A DNA stretch of 64,000 nucleotides from Fundicoccus ignavus (GTDB lineage Bacteria > Bacillota > Bacilli > Lactobacillales > Aerococcaceae), in assembly GCF_009659375.1 (NCBI RefSeq), contig NZ_WJQT01000001.1, positions 186,001 through 250,000 on the forward strand. Direction: 5' to 3'. Made by a program: the position numbers and the translations under genes. Positions 1 to 8,121 of this stretch are shown in pieces; position 1 is the stretch's first letter, and every line of letters begins with the position of its first letter. Under the pieces are notes generated by a model that ran no database searches, was not told the DNA's origin, and saw only the letters and a list, made by a program, of their open reading frames with translations.

Positions 1-74
1 TCAAATAAGAAATGAGAACGTCGCTTGCAATAATCAGCACTTGTAACCAACGTTTTCTACGCGCAATATATAAG
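1..74 (-). pseudogene. traX: 3' part of disrupted traX
   Basis: Read on the minus strand, bases 74 to 1 continue the reading frame of the traX gene that is broken off at 7478. Removing the 7.4-kb insertion and one copy of the 5-bp duplication (ATAAG at 70-74 and 7478-7482) joins MALFL to YIARRKRWLQVLIIAS with no stop, and the frame stays open to the window edge. The residues are basic then hydrophobic, as expected for the last membrane segment of a TraX-like protein. The true 3' end lies outside the window. Confidence 0.8.
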
Positions 75-1762
75 CCTGAATTATTCATACCTCTAAATGT
101 GGATAACTATTTCTATTAAACTCACTGCTTTTTTAGACATTTTTAAGTATTAACTGTCTATCATGCCACTTTATATGCTTCTCGATTAGATCGAAAACAA
201 AAAGATGGAAAAAAGAGTATAAAGACCCCTTGGTCTTACAATCGTCAAAAAATTAATATGATCTTCTGGAGTAGCTAATGCAACAGAACCAGCTGTTGAA
301 TATTCTCCAATATTGTCCAGAACAGTGAAGAGAAAACGTAACCTGTGGACAAGCGGACTTTTATTTTACGCGCATGTCGTGTCAGCCTTCCAGCAATGTG
401 GAAAACTTTAAACCGAATAGTCGCCACCGTTGATTTTTTCTCTTTATCTGGGAATGTTAGCTCTTTCATCAAATGAATGACTGTATAGGCAATACAACTC
501 ATCATCATGCGAGCCTGATTCGCAAGAAACGTTGAACTATCGGTCTTGTCGAAGGAAAAACCATGTTTGATTTCTTTGATATAATTTTCTATTGTCCCTC
601 TCTTTTGGTAGAGCTTGTACACTGTTTGGGCAGGTATATCAACGAAATTTGATACGATAAACTCAAACGTCGTAAATAAGAGTTCGCCAGCTTCTCGAGT
701 GGCCTTTACAGCTACTTTACGAACCGTTTCCCAAGATTTAGCTTGATAATCAATCTTGAAATACTGTGATTCTTTATGTGTAAAGTCTGTATCTGGTCCG
801 TAAAGGACCTTTTGTTGAGCCATGTTCTTCAGTCGTGCATTGACTTTTAAACGAATAATATACTTCACTTTTTCTTGCTCGCATAACTCATAGATCTCAG
901 GTTTGGCAAAGCCACTGTCCCCTCGGACAGTTAAAAACATATCACATGAGTGCTGTTTGTGTTGAGAGATGATGTCTGCTAAAAAGACTTCTGCATTGTT
1001 AGACGTGTACACATTGCCCGGACGAAGTTCGGCACCCAGAAACAGACCAGTCAGTCCATCAAAAGCCACTAAGGGATGATAACCCGTTGTTCCGTAGTGA
1101 GTATTGAAATCAGTCTGTTCTTGTTTTCCGAAGGTGTCTGAGTGAGTAGAATCCACGTCAATGATCATATGCTGTGTATTTTTTTTGCCGATATAGATAG
1201 TGGTCAATGCCTTGGCAATTGATTGAAGTTGAACGACATTCTCCTCCGACAGTTGATGAATAAAACGAGAAACCATCGACTGTGAACCTAAGGTCGTTTT
1301 ATTTAGCACCTGCTGAAAAACTGGATCGTGACGTAGCCAATTGGCTGAAGAATCCGTTGAGTAACCGGCTATTAACTGCACAAGAACCTGCATAAATAAA
1401 TCAATATAGTCATGTGTACAATAGTTTCTTGAATCGTCAATATGCAATAACTCGTTAACCAGCTCTTTGAACTTGATCTTATGAAAAAATTCAAAGAGTA
1501 AAAGGAGACCGGAATCATTGGATAATTGACCGCCATCGTTTGACATAACCAAATGGGGATTGAATTGTAGTTGCTTTTCTTGTAAAGTTGATATTGAGCA
1601 CACCTCTTGTTTTTGTTGTTTTGGTCGACTTTACAATAACATAGAGTGTGCTCTTTTTGTATATTTTTTTCTTCACCCAACGGGTGAAGAAGGAATAGAG
1701 TGATAAACCTTATCAAAGCGGGATAAATGCCTGTTCTGACAAGGTACTATGAATTATTCAGG
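75..1762 (-). mobile_element. IS1380-family insertion sequence, intact copy
   Basis: The element starts with CCTGAATTATTCATA at 75 and ends with the inverted complement TATGAATTATTCAGG at 1762, so it has terminal inverted repeats of about 15 bp with one mismatch. It is 1,688 bp and holds one transposase gene. The left flank ATAAG (70-74) is not repeated at 1763, where ATTTA follows. It is repeated at 7478-7482, beyond a second IS1380 end. The element therefore forms the left end of a larger insertion rather than a simple single-copy insertion. Confidence 0.9.
275..1603 (-). CDS. IS1380-family transposase
   Basis: This DDE transposase of 442 residues is in the usual size range for IS1380 enzymes. 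It catalyses cut-and-paste movement of the surrounding element. Visible family features are the N-terminal segment with SNDGGQLSNDSGLLLL, the catalytic segment MIIDVDSTHSD near residues 147-157, the LTVRGDSGFA segment near 225-234 that should hold the second Asp, and a C-terminal YQKRGTIENYIKEIKHGF carrying the Glu. No frameshift or stop is seen, so it may be active. The start is taken as a GTG at 1603, but the Shine-Dalgarno spacing is poor and a start a few codons further in is possible. Confidence 0.9.
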   Translation of the reverse strand: MCSISTLQEKQLQFNPHLVMSNDGGQLSNDSGLLLLFEFFHKIKFKELVNELLHIDDSRNYCTHDYIDLFMQVLVQLIAGYSTDSSANWLRHDPVFQQVLNKTTLGSQSMVSRFIHQLSEENVVQLQSIAKALTTIYIGKKNTQHMIIDVDSTHSDTFGKQEQTDFNTHYGTTGYHPLVAFDGLTGLFLGAELRPGNVYTSNNAEVFLADIISQHKQHSCDMFLTVRGDSGFAKPEIYELCEQEKVKYIIRLKVNARLKNMAQQKVLYGPDTDFTHKESQYFKIDYQAKSWETVRKVAVKATREAGELLFTTFEFIVSNFVDIPAQTVYKLYQKRGTIENYIKEIKHGFSFDKTDSSTFLANQARMMMSCIAYTVIHLMKELTFPDKEKKSTVATIRFKVFHIAGRLTRHARKIKVRLSTGYVFSSLFWTILENIQQLVLLH

Positions 1763-1807
1763 ATTTAATAAGAATTTGAATATTTATAACAAATAAATAC
1801 AAAAACA

Positions 1808-1836
1808 TTGCTCACTGAAAAAGTATCGTGTATACT
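1808..1836 (+). promoter_or_regulatory. Promoter of the cargo leader transcript
   Basis: TTGCTC at 1808-1813 and TATACT at 1831-1836 are separated by exactly 17 bp, a good sigma-A promoter. It lies 46 bp inside the cargo, next to the right end of the IS1380 element. It would start an RNA near 1843 that runs through the leader ORF and the hairpins before the regulator gene. Confidence 0.6.
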
Positions 1837-1892
1837 ACGAATAGATAAATTATTAATAAAAATAAAACTTAAATTAGCTTGAGTTACAAAAA

Positions 1893-2030
1893 GGAGGCGT
1901 ACCCTATGTTGATATCATTTAAATATTTCACGAATTGGAACGTCTCCTCAAAAGAATAGGTTGATAGAATAGATTGCTGAGTACTCAAATGGGTATAAAA
2001 TGAAGTTTTTTTGATTTTCATTTTATATCC
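1893..2030 (+). promoter_or_regulatory. Attenuator-like hairpins in the regulator leader
   Basis: Bases 1893-1903, which contain the GGAGG ribosome site of the leader ORF, pair with 1937-1947 near the end of that ORF in 10 of 11 positions (one G-U). A second hairpin pairs GGTATAAAATGAA at 1992-2004 with 2017-2030, with one bulged T. A terminator follows at once. Ribosome position on the leader ORF could therefore choose between folds and control read-through. The base pairing is seen; the regulatory reading is inferred from the layout of erm-type and similar leaders. Confidence 0.5.
1906..1959 (+). CDS. 17-residue leader peptide (candidate)
   Basis: A short ORF encodes MLISFKYFTNWNVSSKE. It is preceded by a near-perfect ribosome site AAGGAGG (1891-1897) 8 bases before the ATG. 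This is a much stronger site than that of the next gene. The peptide has no signal sequence and is not hydrophobic at its C-terminus, so it does not look like an exported Rgg pheromone. Its place between a promoter and a terminator, with its ribosome site inside a hairpin, is like leader peptides that sense ribosome stalling. I know of no named homologue. Translation is inferred, not shown. Confidence 0.55.
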   Translation: MLISFKYFTNWNVSSKE

Positions 2031-2042
2031 TAAACTATCACT

Positions 2043-2093
2043 AAGCCTTTTTTCCAATGCACTTTAATGTGTAAAGGGGAAAAGGCTTTTTTT
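2043..2093 (+). terminator. Rho-independent terminator ahead of the regulator
   Basis: AAGCCTTTTTTCC at 2043-2055 pairs with GGGGAAAAGGCTT at 2076-2088, followed by an unbroken T tract. It sits only 38 bases before the regulator ATG and downstream of the leader promoter. It can only be useful there as a conditional terminator, or as the end of the leader RNA if the regulator has its own promoter, which I do not see. Confidence 0.7.
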
Positions 2094-2130
2094 GTTTTAC
2101 AGGGGAGTTCCTTATAAGAAAGGAATTTCA

Positions 2131-3018
2131 ATGACAGTTAAACATATAAAGGAACCATATAGTGCAGATAATATTAGCTTAGGAAAGGTATTAAGACAAC
2201 TGAGAGAAGAAAAAAATTACACTCTTACTGAAGTTGAACGGATGGGTTTAGTTTCTTCGTCAACATTAAGTAATATAGAGAATGGAAAAAGCGATGTCAC
2301 ATTAACGATGCTTTTTAACATATTAGAAAGTTTAAATGTCCCTCTAGAAGTAGCCCTACCTTATTTTGGTTCGGTTCCTGGAAATTATAAAGAATATTTC
2401 AGTCTAATAAGCAATGCATATAACGATGGTAAGAAAGAGGCATTAAACTATTATTGTTCGTTTTTTAGAACATATGAAAAGACAAGTCAGGCATTTTATC
2501 TTATTAGATGTCTGTCCCAGCTATACCTCAATGCATTAGATAACAAGTCTAATGAAAAAGTAAGGTACAGACAAAAAATCAACACTTATTTTAGTACAGA
2601 TTTTAAATTAGATTATTTTAGCATGATACTTTTTATAGAGTCACTCATACTTTTTGAGTCGGATTTTGCAGAAACTAAACTACACTTAGTTGAGAAGAAG
2701 TTAAACAAACTGAGTGATATGGGGATCATGAAACAAGAGTATATCACTTTTTTATTAAATGTTATTGAGTTTAACATCATCCACTGTAACAGTGACGCAT
2801 TAGAATACTGGATAAGAAAAGCTGAAGAAGAATTAAAAGGGTCTTTTCTAGCTTTTGAACAGGAAAAACTAAATTATTTCAAAGGAATTGTTTTATCCTC
2901 AATCTCTCAATCAGACGTGGGCGCAGAACTGATAGATAAGGTAATGGATAATTTTGACTATTATGGCTGGAGTAAAAACAATTTACGTATAAGGAGAGAA
3001 TTAAGTGTGAAGGATTAG
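2131..3018 (+). CDS. Rgg/GadR/MutR-type HTH regulator
   Basis: This is a 295-residue transcription regulator. Residues about 13-72 form an XRE-type helix-turn-helix (LGKVLRQLREEKNYTLTEVE, then SSSTLSNIENGKSDVT). The rest is a run of helices with the length and look of the TPR-like Rgg/PlcR sensor domain, which in known members binds a short peptide. ATG 2131 is chosen over an upstream TTG because AAGAAAGGA lies at the right distance before it. The gene is followed at 135 bp by the exporter, its likely target. No obvious Rgg pheromone gene is next to it; the 17-codon ORF upstream looks more like a leader peptide. Confidence 0.75.
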   Translation: MTVKHIKEPYSADNISLGKVLRQLREEKNYTLTEVERMGLVSSSTLSNIENGKSDVTLTMLFNILESLNVPLEVALPYFGSVPGNYKEYFSLISNAYNDGKKEALNYYCSFFRTYEKTSQAFYLIRCLSQLYLNALDNKSNEKVRYRQKINTYFSTDFKLDYFSMILFIESLILFESDFAETKLHLVEKKLNKLSDMGIMKQEYITFLLNVIEFNIIHCNSDALEYWIRKAEEELKGSFLAFEQEKLNYFKGIVLSSISQSDVGAELIDKVMDNFDYYGWSKNNLRIRRELSVKD

Positions 3019-3152
3019 AAAATTTCCAGCATACTAAATAAATCATCACTAATCATAACGTGATGATACTATTAAATTACTTCACAAATAGATTATCTGA
3101 AAACTAGTTTTAAAAAATCAACAAAATATAAAATGATGAACGGAGAATGATT

Positions 3153-4748
3153 ATGTCACTAAAAAAATATTTAAAGCAACATTGGCAAAAAAATGGCATC
3201 GTGCTTTTTTGGATAATAGTAGGGTCAGCGGTGACAGTTGGGTGGGGATGGGTTTCAGCAAATGCACTGACAGCTTTAGTCGAGTTGGATTTTCAATTCT
3301 TCATTCAGTGGATGCTAATCATGCTTGGTGTTTTTCTGGTCTGGTGTCTTCAAATATATATGCAGACTGTCTCTTACTCTAAAGCTCTTGAGGCTATGAA
3401 TATATCTATGAGAGAGGATATCACTAATCGGATTGCTCATTATACCTATTCAGATTATGAAAAGCATTCAGAAGGCACGTACGTTTCCTGGTTAACTAAC
3501 GACATTACAACGATTAATTACTATGGATTCGGTACGTTATCTATGATTGTTACCCAACTGTTTACAGTGTTATTTAGTATTGTAGCGATCATTAATTTCC
3601 ATTACTCGTTGCTAATCACGATAAGTATCTTAGCTCTGATAGTGTTAAATACACCAAAGCTATTCTCAAAACGAATGAATGAGCGTATGACTGAGATGAC
3701 TCAAGGTGATGAACAAATGACGACGAAAATGGGGGATGTTATGAACGGGTATTCCTCCTTATTCATGATGAATCTTCGCCAGTTTATCGTCTCAAAAGCT
3801 AGAGGCGCTTCTGAGGAACTAGCATCAAAAAAAACAGCTTATGCAAAAGTATCAGGCTTGATGTCAGCTAGTACAAATGGTGCTAGTTTGTTTAGTCAAA
3901 TCATAGTTATCGCGCAAACTGGTTTTCTATATATCCAAGGTTTAGTGCCAGTTGGTGCGATGAATGGAACGCAATATTTCGCAGCTAATATTTTTGCAAG
4001 TTTAACGGGGTTAAGTGCGAATCTCATAGAATTGAAGACCGTTCAACCTATATTTGATAAATTTGAAAAGATAGACATTTATGAAAAGGATAAACCAAAT
4101 GCAGAATCCCTCTCTAGAGAAATCAGAATGGAGGATGTTTCTTACCGCTATACCAAGATGAAAGAACCAGTCATTCAAAGCAAAACATTTTCTTTTAAAA
4201 AAGGAGAAAAGATTGGGGTGTTCGGAGCTTCAGGTACAGGAAAGTCTACTCTTTTGAATCTATTAACAGGGAAGCTAGAAGATTACTCAGGAACTATTTT
4301 TATAGATGATTTGAATTACAGGGACTTAAATATGGATAGTATTCGAGACCAAATAATCTATCTGGAACAGTCACCTCATTTATTTAATATTTCTTTAAAA
4401 GAAAACATAACTTTAAGCCAGTCTATTGCTCCTGAAATAATTCAGAATGCTATTGATAAAGCGGGATTAACTCCTTTTGTTCATACCTTAACTGAAGGCC
4501 TTGAAACATTAGTGGAGACGAATGGAAAAAACTTTTCTGGGGGTCAAAAACAACGCATTGCTTTAGCAAGAGGATTAGCCAGTCGGAAAGAGGTTGTGTT
4601 GTTTGATGAAGCAACGGCTTCACTAGATGAACAGTCGGCTAAAGAAATAGAGGATTATTTAATGGAATCTAATCTTACAGTGATTATAGTGAGTCATCAT
4701 GTAAGTGAGGAATTAAGAGGGAAGTTTGACACAATTTATCAATTATAA
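3153..4748 (+). CDS. ABC exporter, fused membrane and ATPase domains
   Basis: This 531-residue protein has an N-terminal membrane domain of about 300 residues with several hydrophobic helices and a C-terminal ATPase domain, the layout of MsbA/LmrA-type exporters. Visible ATPase motifs are Walker A GASGTGKST near residue 357, the signature FSGGQKQR near 460, Walker B VVLFDEAT near 481 and the H-loop SHH near 513. It should export a small or peptide substrate as a dimer. ATG 3153 fits the CGGAG ribosome site better than ATG 3147. An inverted repeat ATCATCAC/GTGATGAT (3042-3067) lies in the gap after the regulator and could be its operator. The substrate is unknown. Confidence 0.85.
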   Translation: MSLKKYLKQHWQKNGIVLFWIIVGSAVTVGWGWVSANALTALVELDFQFFIQWMLIMLGVFLVWCLQIYMQTVSYSKALEAMNISMREDITNRIAHYTYSDYEKHSEGTYVSWLTNDITTINYYGFGTLSMIVTQLFTVLFSIVAIINFHYSLLITISILALIVLNTPKLFSKRMNERMTEMTQGDEQMTTKMGDVMNGYSSLFMMNLRQFIVSKARGASEELASKKTAYAKVSGLMSASTNGASLFSQIIVIAQTGFLYIQGLVPVGAMNGTQYFAANIFASLTGLSANLIELKTVQPIFDKFEKIDIYEKDKPNAESLSREIRMEDVSYRYTKMKEPVIQSKTFSFKKGEKIGVFGASGTGKSTLLNLLTGKLEDYSGTIFIDDLNYRDLNMDSIRDQIIYLEQSPHLFNISLKENITLSQSIAPEIIQNAIDKAGLTPFVHTLTEGLETLVETNGKNFSGGQKQRIALARGLASRKEVVLFDEATASLDEQSAKEIEDYLMESNLTVIIVSHHVSEELRGKFDTIYQL

Positions 4749-4762
4749 AAAGGCGGTTTTCA

Positions 4763-5731
4763 ATGAAAATATTAAATGATTTTGGGGTTGCTGAATTTAA
4801 AAACAAAATGGAGCTAGAAGATGACTTAATTGGGCGTATCGTGAAACAAACGCATCATACCTATTCCGTTGCAACAACGGACTGCATTTACGACCAAGTA
4901 AAACAAAAACTTTCCAAAAGCGATAAAAAGAAAGGGGCACTAACGTCAACGTATGTTGTAGGAGATTTTGTGTCTTTAGAAAAAACAGAGGAACATATGT
5001 GGATAAAGGAATGTTTCAAGAGAAAAAACGTTTTATCCAAAGCAAAAAGTCAGGCAAAAAAGACAAGGAAAATGCAAGAGAAAGAACAGCTCGTCGCATC
5101 AAATGTTGATCATGTATTTTTAACACTTTCGACAGATCAGCGATTTACATTATCTAAGTTGGAGCGTTATCTTGTGACTTTCACTGAGTATAATATAAAA
5201 CAGACAGTACTTATTACGAAGTCTGATTTTTCTGAACAGGCTGATTATTTAGTCAGTCAAATTGCAGCTGTTTACCCAGAGTTAGACATTCTAAGGGTGA
5301 GTGCATTAAAAGAAAGTGGCATTGACGAAATAAAGGAGAAACTAAAACCAGGAACGACTACTATTTTAATTGGAGCGTCTGGTGCAGGCAAATCGACAAT
5401 CATTAACAAACTAGTCGGTGCTCACAGAGAAAAAACGAATGATGTACGAGTGGATGGTAAAGGGAAACATACAACGACCTATTCGACCATTATCCCTATT
5501 CCAGATACGGGAAGTTACATTATTGATACACCAGGAATAAAAAGCATAGCGACTACGAAGAAAACAAAAGAAGACAATCTTTTTCCAGACATTATAGAAC
5601 TTGCGAAAGACTGTAAATTCCGTGACTGTCAACATCTGTCAGAACCTAAGTGTGCAGTTAAAAAGGCGGTAGAGTTGGGCGAGCTGGATGAGCAGCGCTT
5701 AGCTCGTTATAGAAAAGTGAACGGCATTTAA
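4763..5731 (+). CDS. RsgA-like circularly permuted GTPase (paralogue)
   Basis: A 322-residue GTPase of the RsgA (YjeQ) family, whose members act in late assembly of the 30S ribosomal subunit. The order of motifs is permuted as in that family: G4 TKSD near residue 151, G1 GASGAGKST near 203, then HTTT and DTPG near 254. A zinc-binding pattern C283, C288, H290, C296 closes the protein. The N-terminal part is OB-fold-like but divergent, with a long basic linker before EKEQLVASNVDHVF. The gene follows the exporter by 14 bp with ribosome site AAAAGGCGG, so the two are co-transcribed. A housekeeping rsgA is expected elsewhere, making this mobile copy a likely accessory paralogue with a changed role. 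Confidence 0.8.
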   Translation: MKILNDFGVAEFKNKMELEDDLIGRIVKQTHHTYSVATTDCIYDQVKQKLSKSDKKKGALTSTYVVGDFVSLEKTEEHMWIKECFKRKNVLSKAKSQAKKTRKMQEKEQLVASNVDHVFLTLSTDQRFTLSKLERYLVTFTEYNIKQTVLITKSDFSEQADYLVSQIAAVYPELDILRVSALKESGIDEIKEKLKPGTTTILIGASGAGKSTIINKLVGAHREKTNDVRVDGKGKHTTTYSTIIPIPDTGSYIIDTPGIKSIATTKKTKEDNLFPDIIELAKDCKFRDCQHLSEPKCAVKKAVELGELDEQRLARYRKVNGI

Positions 5732-5795
5732 AACGTAGAACATTTGGAAAAATGGAGTCCCAAATACTATAGTATCAGTAAGAAGAATGTATAAT

Positions 5796-5844
5796 AAAAA
5801 AGTGTGGTTCAGTGTTTTTAAAAAACGTGAACGACACTTTTTTT
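5796..5844 (+). terminator. Terminator after the cargo operon
   Basis: A long imperfect hairpin pairs AAAGTGTGGTTCAGTGTTTTT with AAAAACGTGAACGACACTTT and ends in a run of seven T. It closes the regulator-exporter-GTPase operon. Confidence 0.8.
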
Positions 5845-6019
5845 GTTTTATATCCTATTATGAACTGTAAAAGATTGAAGTGAAGTGTGGATGTTGTTTT
5901 TGTTATACTATGAGTGTATAAGTTTATGGTGCTGACAATTAAATGCCCGTCTTCATTAAAGAACTGAAACCTAAAAAGTATGAGAGTGGAGTTGAAGTCA
6001 TGAAGCTATCAAAAGGAAA
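5845..6019. other. Cargo remnant before the IS30 element
   Basis: This AT-rich stretch holds no convincing gene. A 27-codon ORF starts at ATG 5950 (MPVFIKELKPKKYESGVEVM, then KLSKGKL) and stops at the IS30 left end. It has no good ribosome site and may be a fragment of something lost when IS30 inserted. Confidence 0.3.
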
Positions 6020-7280
6020 ATTGTAAAGTGAAGTGAGAGGTCAAAAAAAGTCCATAAAGAATTCCTGTATAATTAAAGTAACCAAACCAAACAATACAGG
6101 GGGGATTCTTTATGAACCAACATAAGTTTACCAATATCACGCGCAAAAAGAAAGAGAAGCATCTGAAATTTGAAGATCGAATAAAGATTGAGAATCTAGA
6201 AAAAGCGAAGCGATTACTGCCAAAAAAGAAACAAATGACTAGAAAAGAAATGGCTGAAATTATCGGTTGTGGCGTATCTAGTCTTTATCGAGAGCTGAGT
6301 AGAGGGAAAGTGATTTTAAAAGACTCTGAATGGAAAGATTATGTGTCATATTCAGCGGTCGTTGCTCAAGAAGACTATGATCGTCAGGCGACGAATAAGG
6401 GCCCAGAGATAAAACTTCAAGATGACTATAAGTTTGTTAATCATGTTGAAGCTAAGATATTAAAAGATAAATGGTCTCCTGATGCGATTATAATGGATTT
6501 AGAGAAGAACGGAAACCCTTTTGAAACGGAGATAAGTACGCGTACCCTTTACTATTATATTGAAAATGAATTCTTTTTAAATGTGACAATAACCGATTTA
6601 CCACGACGTGGTGAGCTGAAAAAACGTAAGAAGAGAAACGTTCAACCTAGACAAAAAGTACCGTTTGGTAAAGATATCACCCACCGTCCTGAAGAAGTGG
6701 ATAGTCGAATGAAATTTGGTCACTGGGAGATGGACACCGTTGAATCAGGTAAGAAGACAGGAACAGCTTGCCTATTGACTTTAATCGAGCGGAAATATAG
6801 GTTGACGCTTATTTTTAAATTGAGAGCTCAAACGCAGAAAGAAGTTAAAAGAGTACTGGATTCCTTGGAAAAAGAGCTAGGTACTGACGATTTCTCTCAA
6901 ACGTTCAAAACAATCACCGTCGACAATGGGTCTGAATTTCTCAATTCAGAAGCACTAGAAAAATCCATCGAAGAAAGTGATGACCCTCGTACGAATATTT
7001 ACTATTGTCATCCATATGCTTCTTATGAAAGAGGAAGTAACGAACAGATGCATACATTGATTCGTCGTTTCATTCCGAAAGGAAGTGCCATTAGTAAATA
7101 CACCAAAGGACGTGTATATGAAATTCAGAACTGGATAAATAACTACCCTAGAAGAATATTAAAGTCACATACTTCGATGCAACTGTTAATTAGAGAATAT
7201 ATTCCAAATATTCAACAGATTTTTCAAGAATGTGCCTAAAGATGTTGTACAGGAAAAAGACTATCACTTTAACTTGCAAT
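6020..7280 (+). mobile_element. IS30-family insertion sequence
   Basis: The left end ATTGTAAAGTGAAGTGA (6020-6036) and the inverted complement of the right end, ATTGCAAGTTAAAGTGA (7264-7280), match at 13 of 17 positions, and both ends share TCCTGTA further in. One transposase gene fills the 1.26-kb element. The right end touches the remnant of the second IS1380 copy within about 5 bp, while no IS1380 sequence lies on the left. A deletion next to the insertion is therefore likely. The exact ends are my estimate. Confidence 0.7.
6112..7239 (+). CDS. IS30-family transposase
   Basis: This 375-residue DDE transposase acts on the surrounding element. An N-terminal helix-turn-helix (MTRKEMAEIIGCGVSSLYRE, about residues 43-62) should bind the ends. 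The rve-type core shows the acidic triad in context: HWEMDTVESG near 204-213, TVDNGSEF near 269-276 and ERGSNEQMHTLIRRF near 304-318. Length and layout are normal for IS30 and no stop interrupts it. The start follows GGGGGGATT, a strong ribosome site. Confidence 0.93.
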   Translation: MNQHKFTNITRKKKEKHLKFEDRIKIENLEKAKRLLPKKKQMTRKEMAEIIGCGVSSLYRELSRGKVILKDSEWKDYVSYSAVVAQEDYDRQATNKGPEIKLQDDYKFVNHVEAKILKDKWSPDAIIMDLEKNGNPFETEISTRTLYYYIENEFFLNVTITDLPRRGELKKRKKRNVQPRQKVPFGKDITHRPEEVDSRMKFGHWEMDTVESGKKTGTACLLTLIERKYRLTLIFKLRAQTQKEVKRVLDSLEKELGTDDFSQTFKTITVDNGSEFLNSEALEKSIEESDDPRTNIYYCHPYASYERGSNEQMHTLIRRFIPKGSAISKYTKGRVYEIQNWINNYPRRILKSHTSMQLLIREYIPNIQQIFQECA

Positions 7281-7285
7281 CAAAC

Positions 7286-7477
7286 TTGCTTTTCTTGTAA
7301 AGTTGACATTGAGCACACCTCTTGTTTTTGTTGTTTTGGTCGACTTTACAATAACATAGAGTGTGCTCTTTTTGTATATTTTTTTCTTCACCCAACGGGT
7401 GAAGAAGGAATAGAGTGATAAACCTTATCAAAGCGGGATAAATGCCTGTTCTGACAAGGTACTATGAATTATTCAGG
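7286..7477 (-). mobile_element. Remnant right end of a second IS1380 copy
   Basis: These 192 bp match 1571-1762 of the intact IS1380 element with one visible difference (GTTGACATT versus GTTGATATT). They include the terminal repeat TATGAATTATTCAGG. The rest of this copy is missing and IS30 sequence takes its place. The copy has the same orientation as the intact one. It is followed by ATAAG, the same 5 bp that precede the intact element, so it marks the right end of the composite insertion. Confidence 0.9.
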
Positions 7478-8024
7478 ATAAGAATAGCGCCATTAAAATA
7501 AAGATGATACCACCTTCAACTGTGAAAGGGGAAGGAATGAAAAGGATTAAGCGCAGTAACCAAGGATTAAGTGTAGCGCCAGTCATTGCAAGGTTAATCA
7601 ACATTAAGGGTAGAGCGGATAGGATGACAAAAGCTACGGTACCTAAGATACCTTTGACTATTTTTCGTTCTTTAAAATTGTCGTAAATCCACATCAATAA
7701 AGTTCCTAGGAATAATGTACCGAAAATTGAATTCATTAAGGTGACATGTTCATTCGGGAATAAATACGTCAGGCCTTGGAACAAAATTTGGCATAGCCAG
7801 AAACCAACTAATAAAGTGATCATATAACGTTTACGATTGCGAGTATAATGGAAACCTTCTGCGGACAAGAAAATAAAGATTGGCGCGACAATACGACCTA
7901 ACATGGTAAACCACATCGAAATCCCTGCAAAATAGAACATTTGATGCACATGGTCAAAGACCATCAAAGTAATCCCTAATATTTTTAAATGAAACGCGGT
8001 TAAACCTATTTTATGATTAAACAT
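7473..8024 (-). pseudogene. traX: traX-like membrane protein, 5' part, cut by insertion
   Basis: The first 182 codons encode a TraX-family protein with LKILGITLMVFDHVHQMFYF near the N-terminus and about five to six hydrophobic helices. TraX acetylates pilin in conjugative plasmids, but chromosomal Firmicute relatives have no settled role. The frame runs into the IS1380 terminal repeat at 7477 and stops there by chance, after MALFLS. The missing C-terminal part lies at 1-74, at the far side of the insertion. The start has a good ribosome site, AGGAGG. Before the insertion the gene was an ordinary chromosomal gene, so this locus dates the insertion as later. Confidence 0.85.
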
Positions 8025-8121
8025 CTAAGTGCCTCCTAAAGCATTTGTTTGTATAAATGACTATCACTTGTCTTATAAAGGAGGTATGAGGCTCAAGTCC
8101 TATTCTGAGTCAAAATATGAC

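Noticed and set aside
1906-1959. SHP-type pheromone precursor for the Rgg-like regulator
   Set aside because: The peptide lacks a hydrophobic C-terminal half and an export signal; a leader-peptide role fits better, though a pheromone is not fully excluded.
1763-7285. Integrative conjugative element
   Set aside because: No integrase, relaxase or conjugation gene is in the cargo, and the traX-like gene belongs to the target, not the insertion.
7230-7418. 62-codon plus-strand ORF after the IS30 transposase
   Set aside because: It runs from IS30's end into the IS1380 remnant on the wrong strand and has no start signal.
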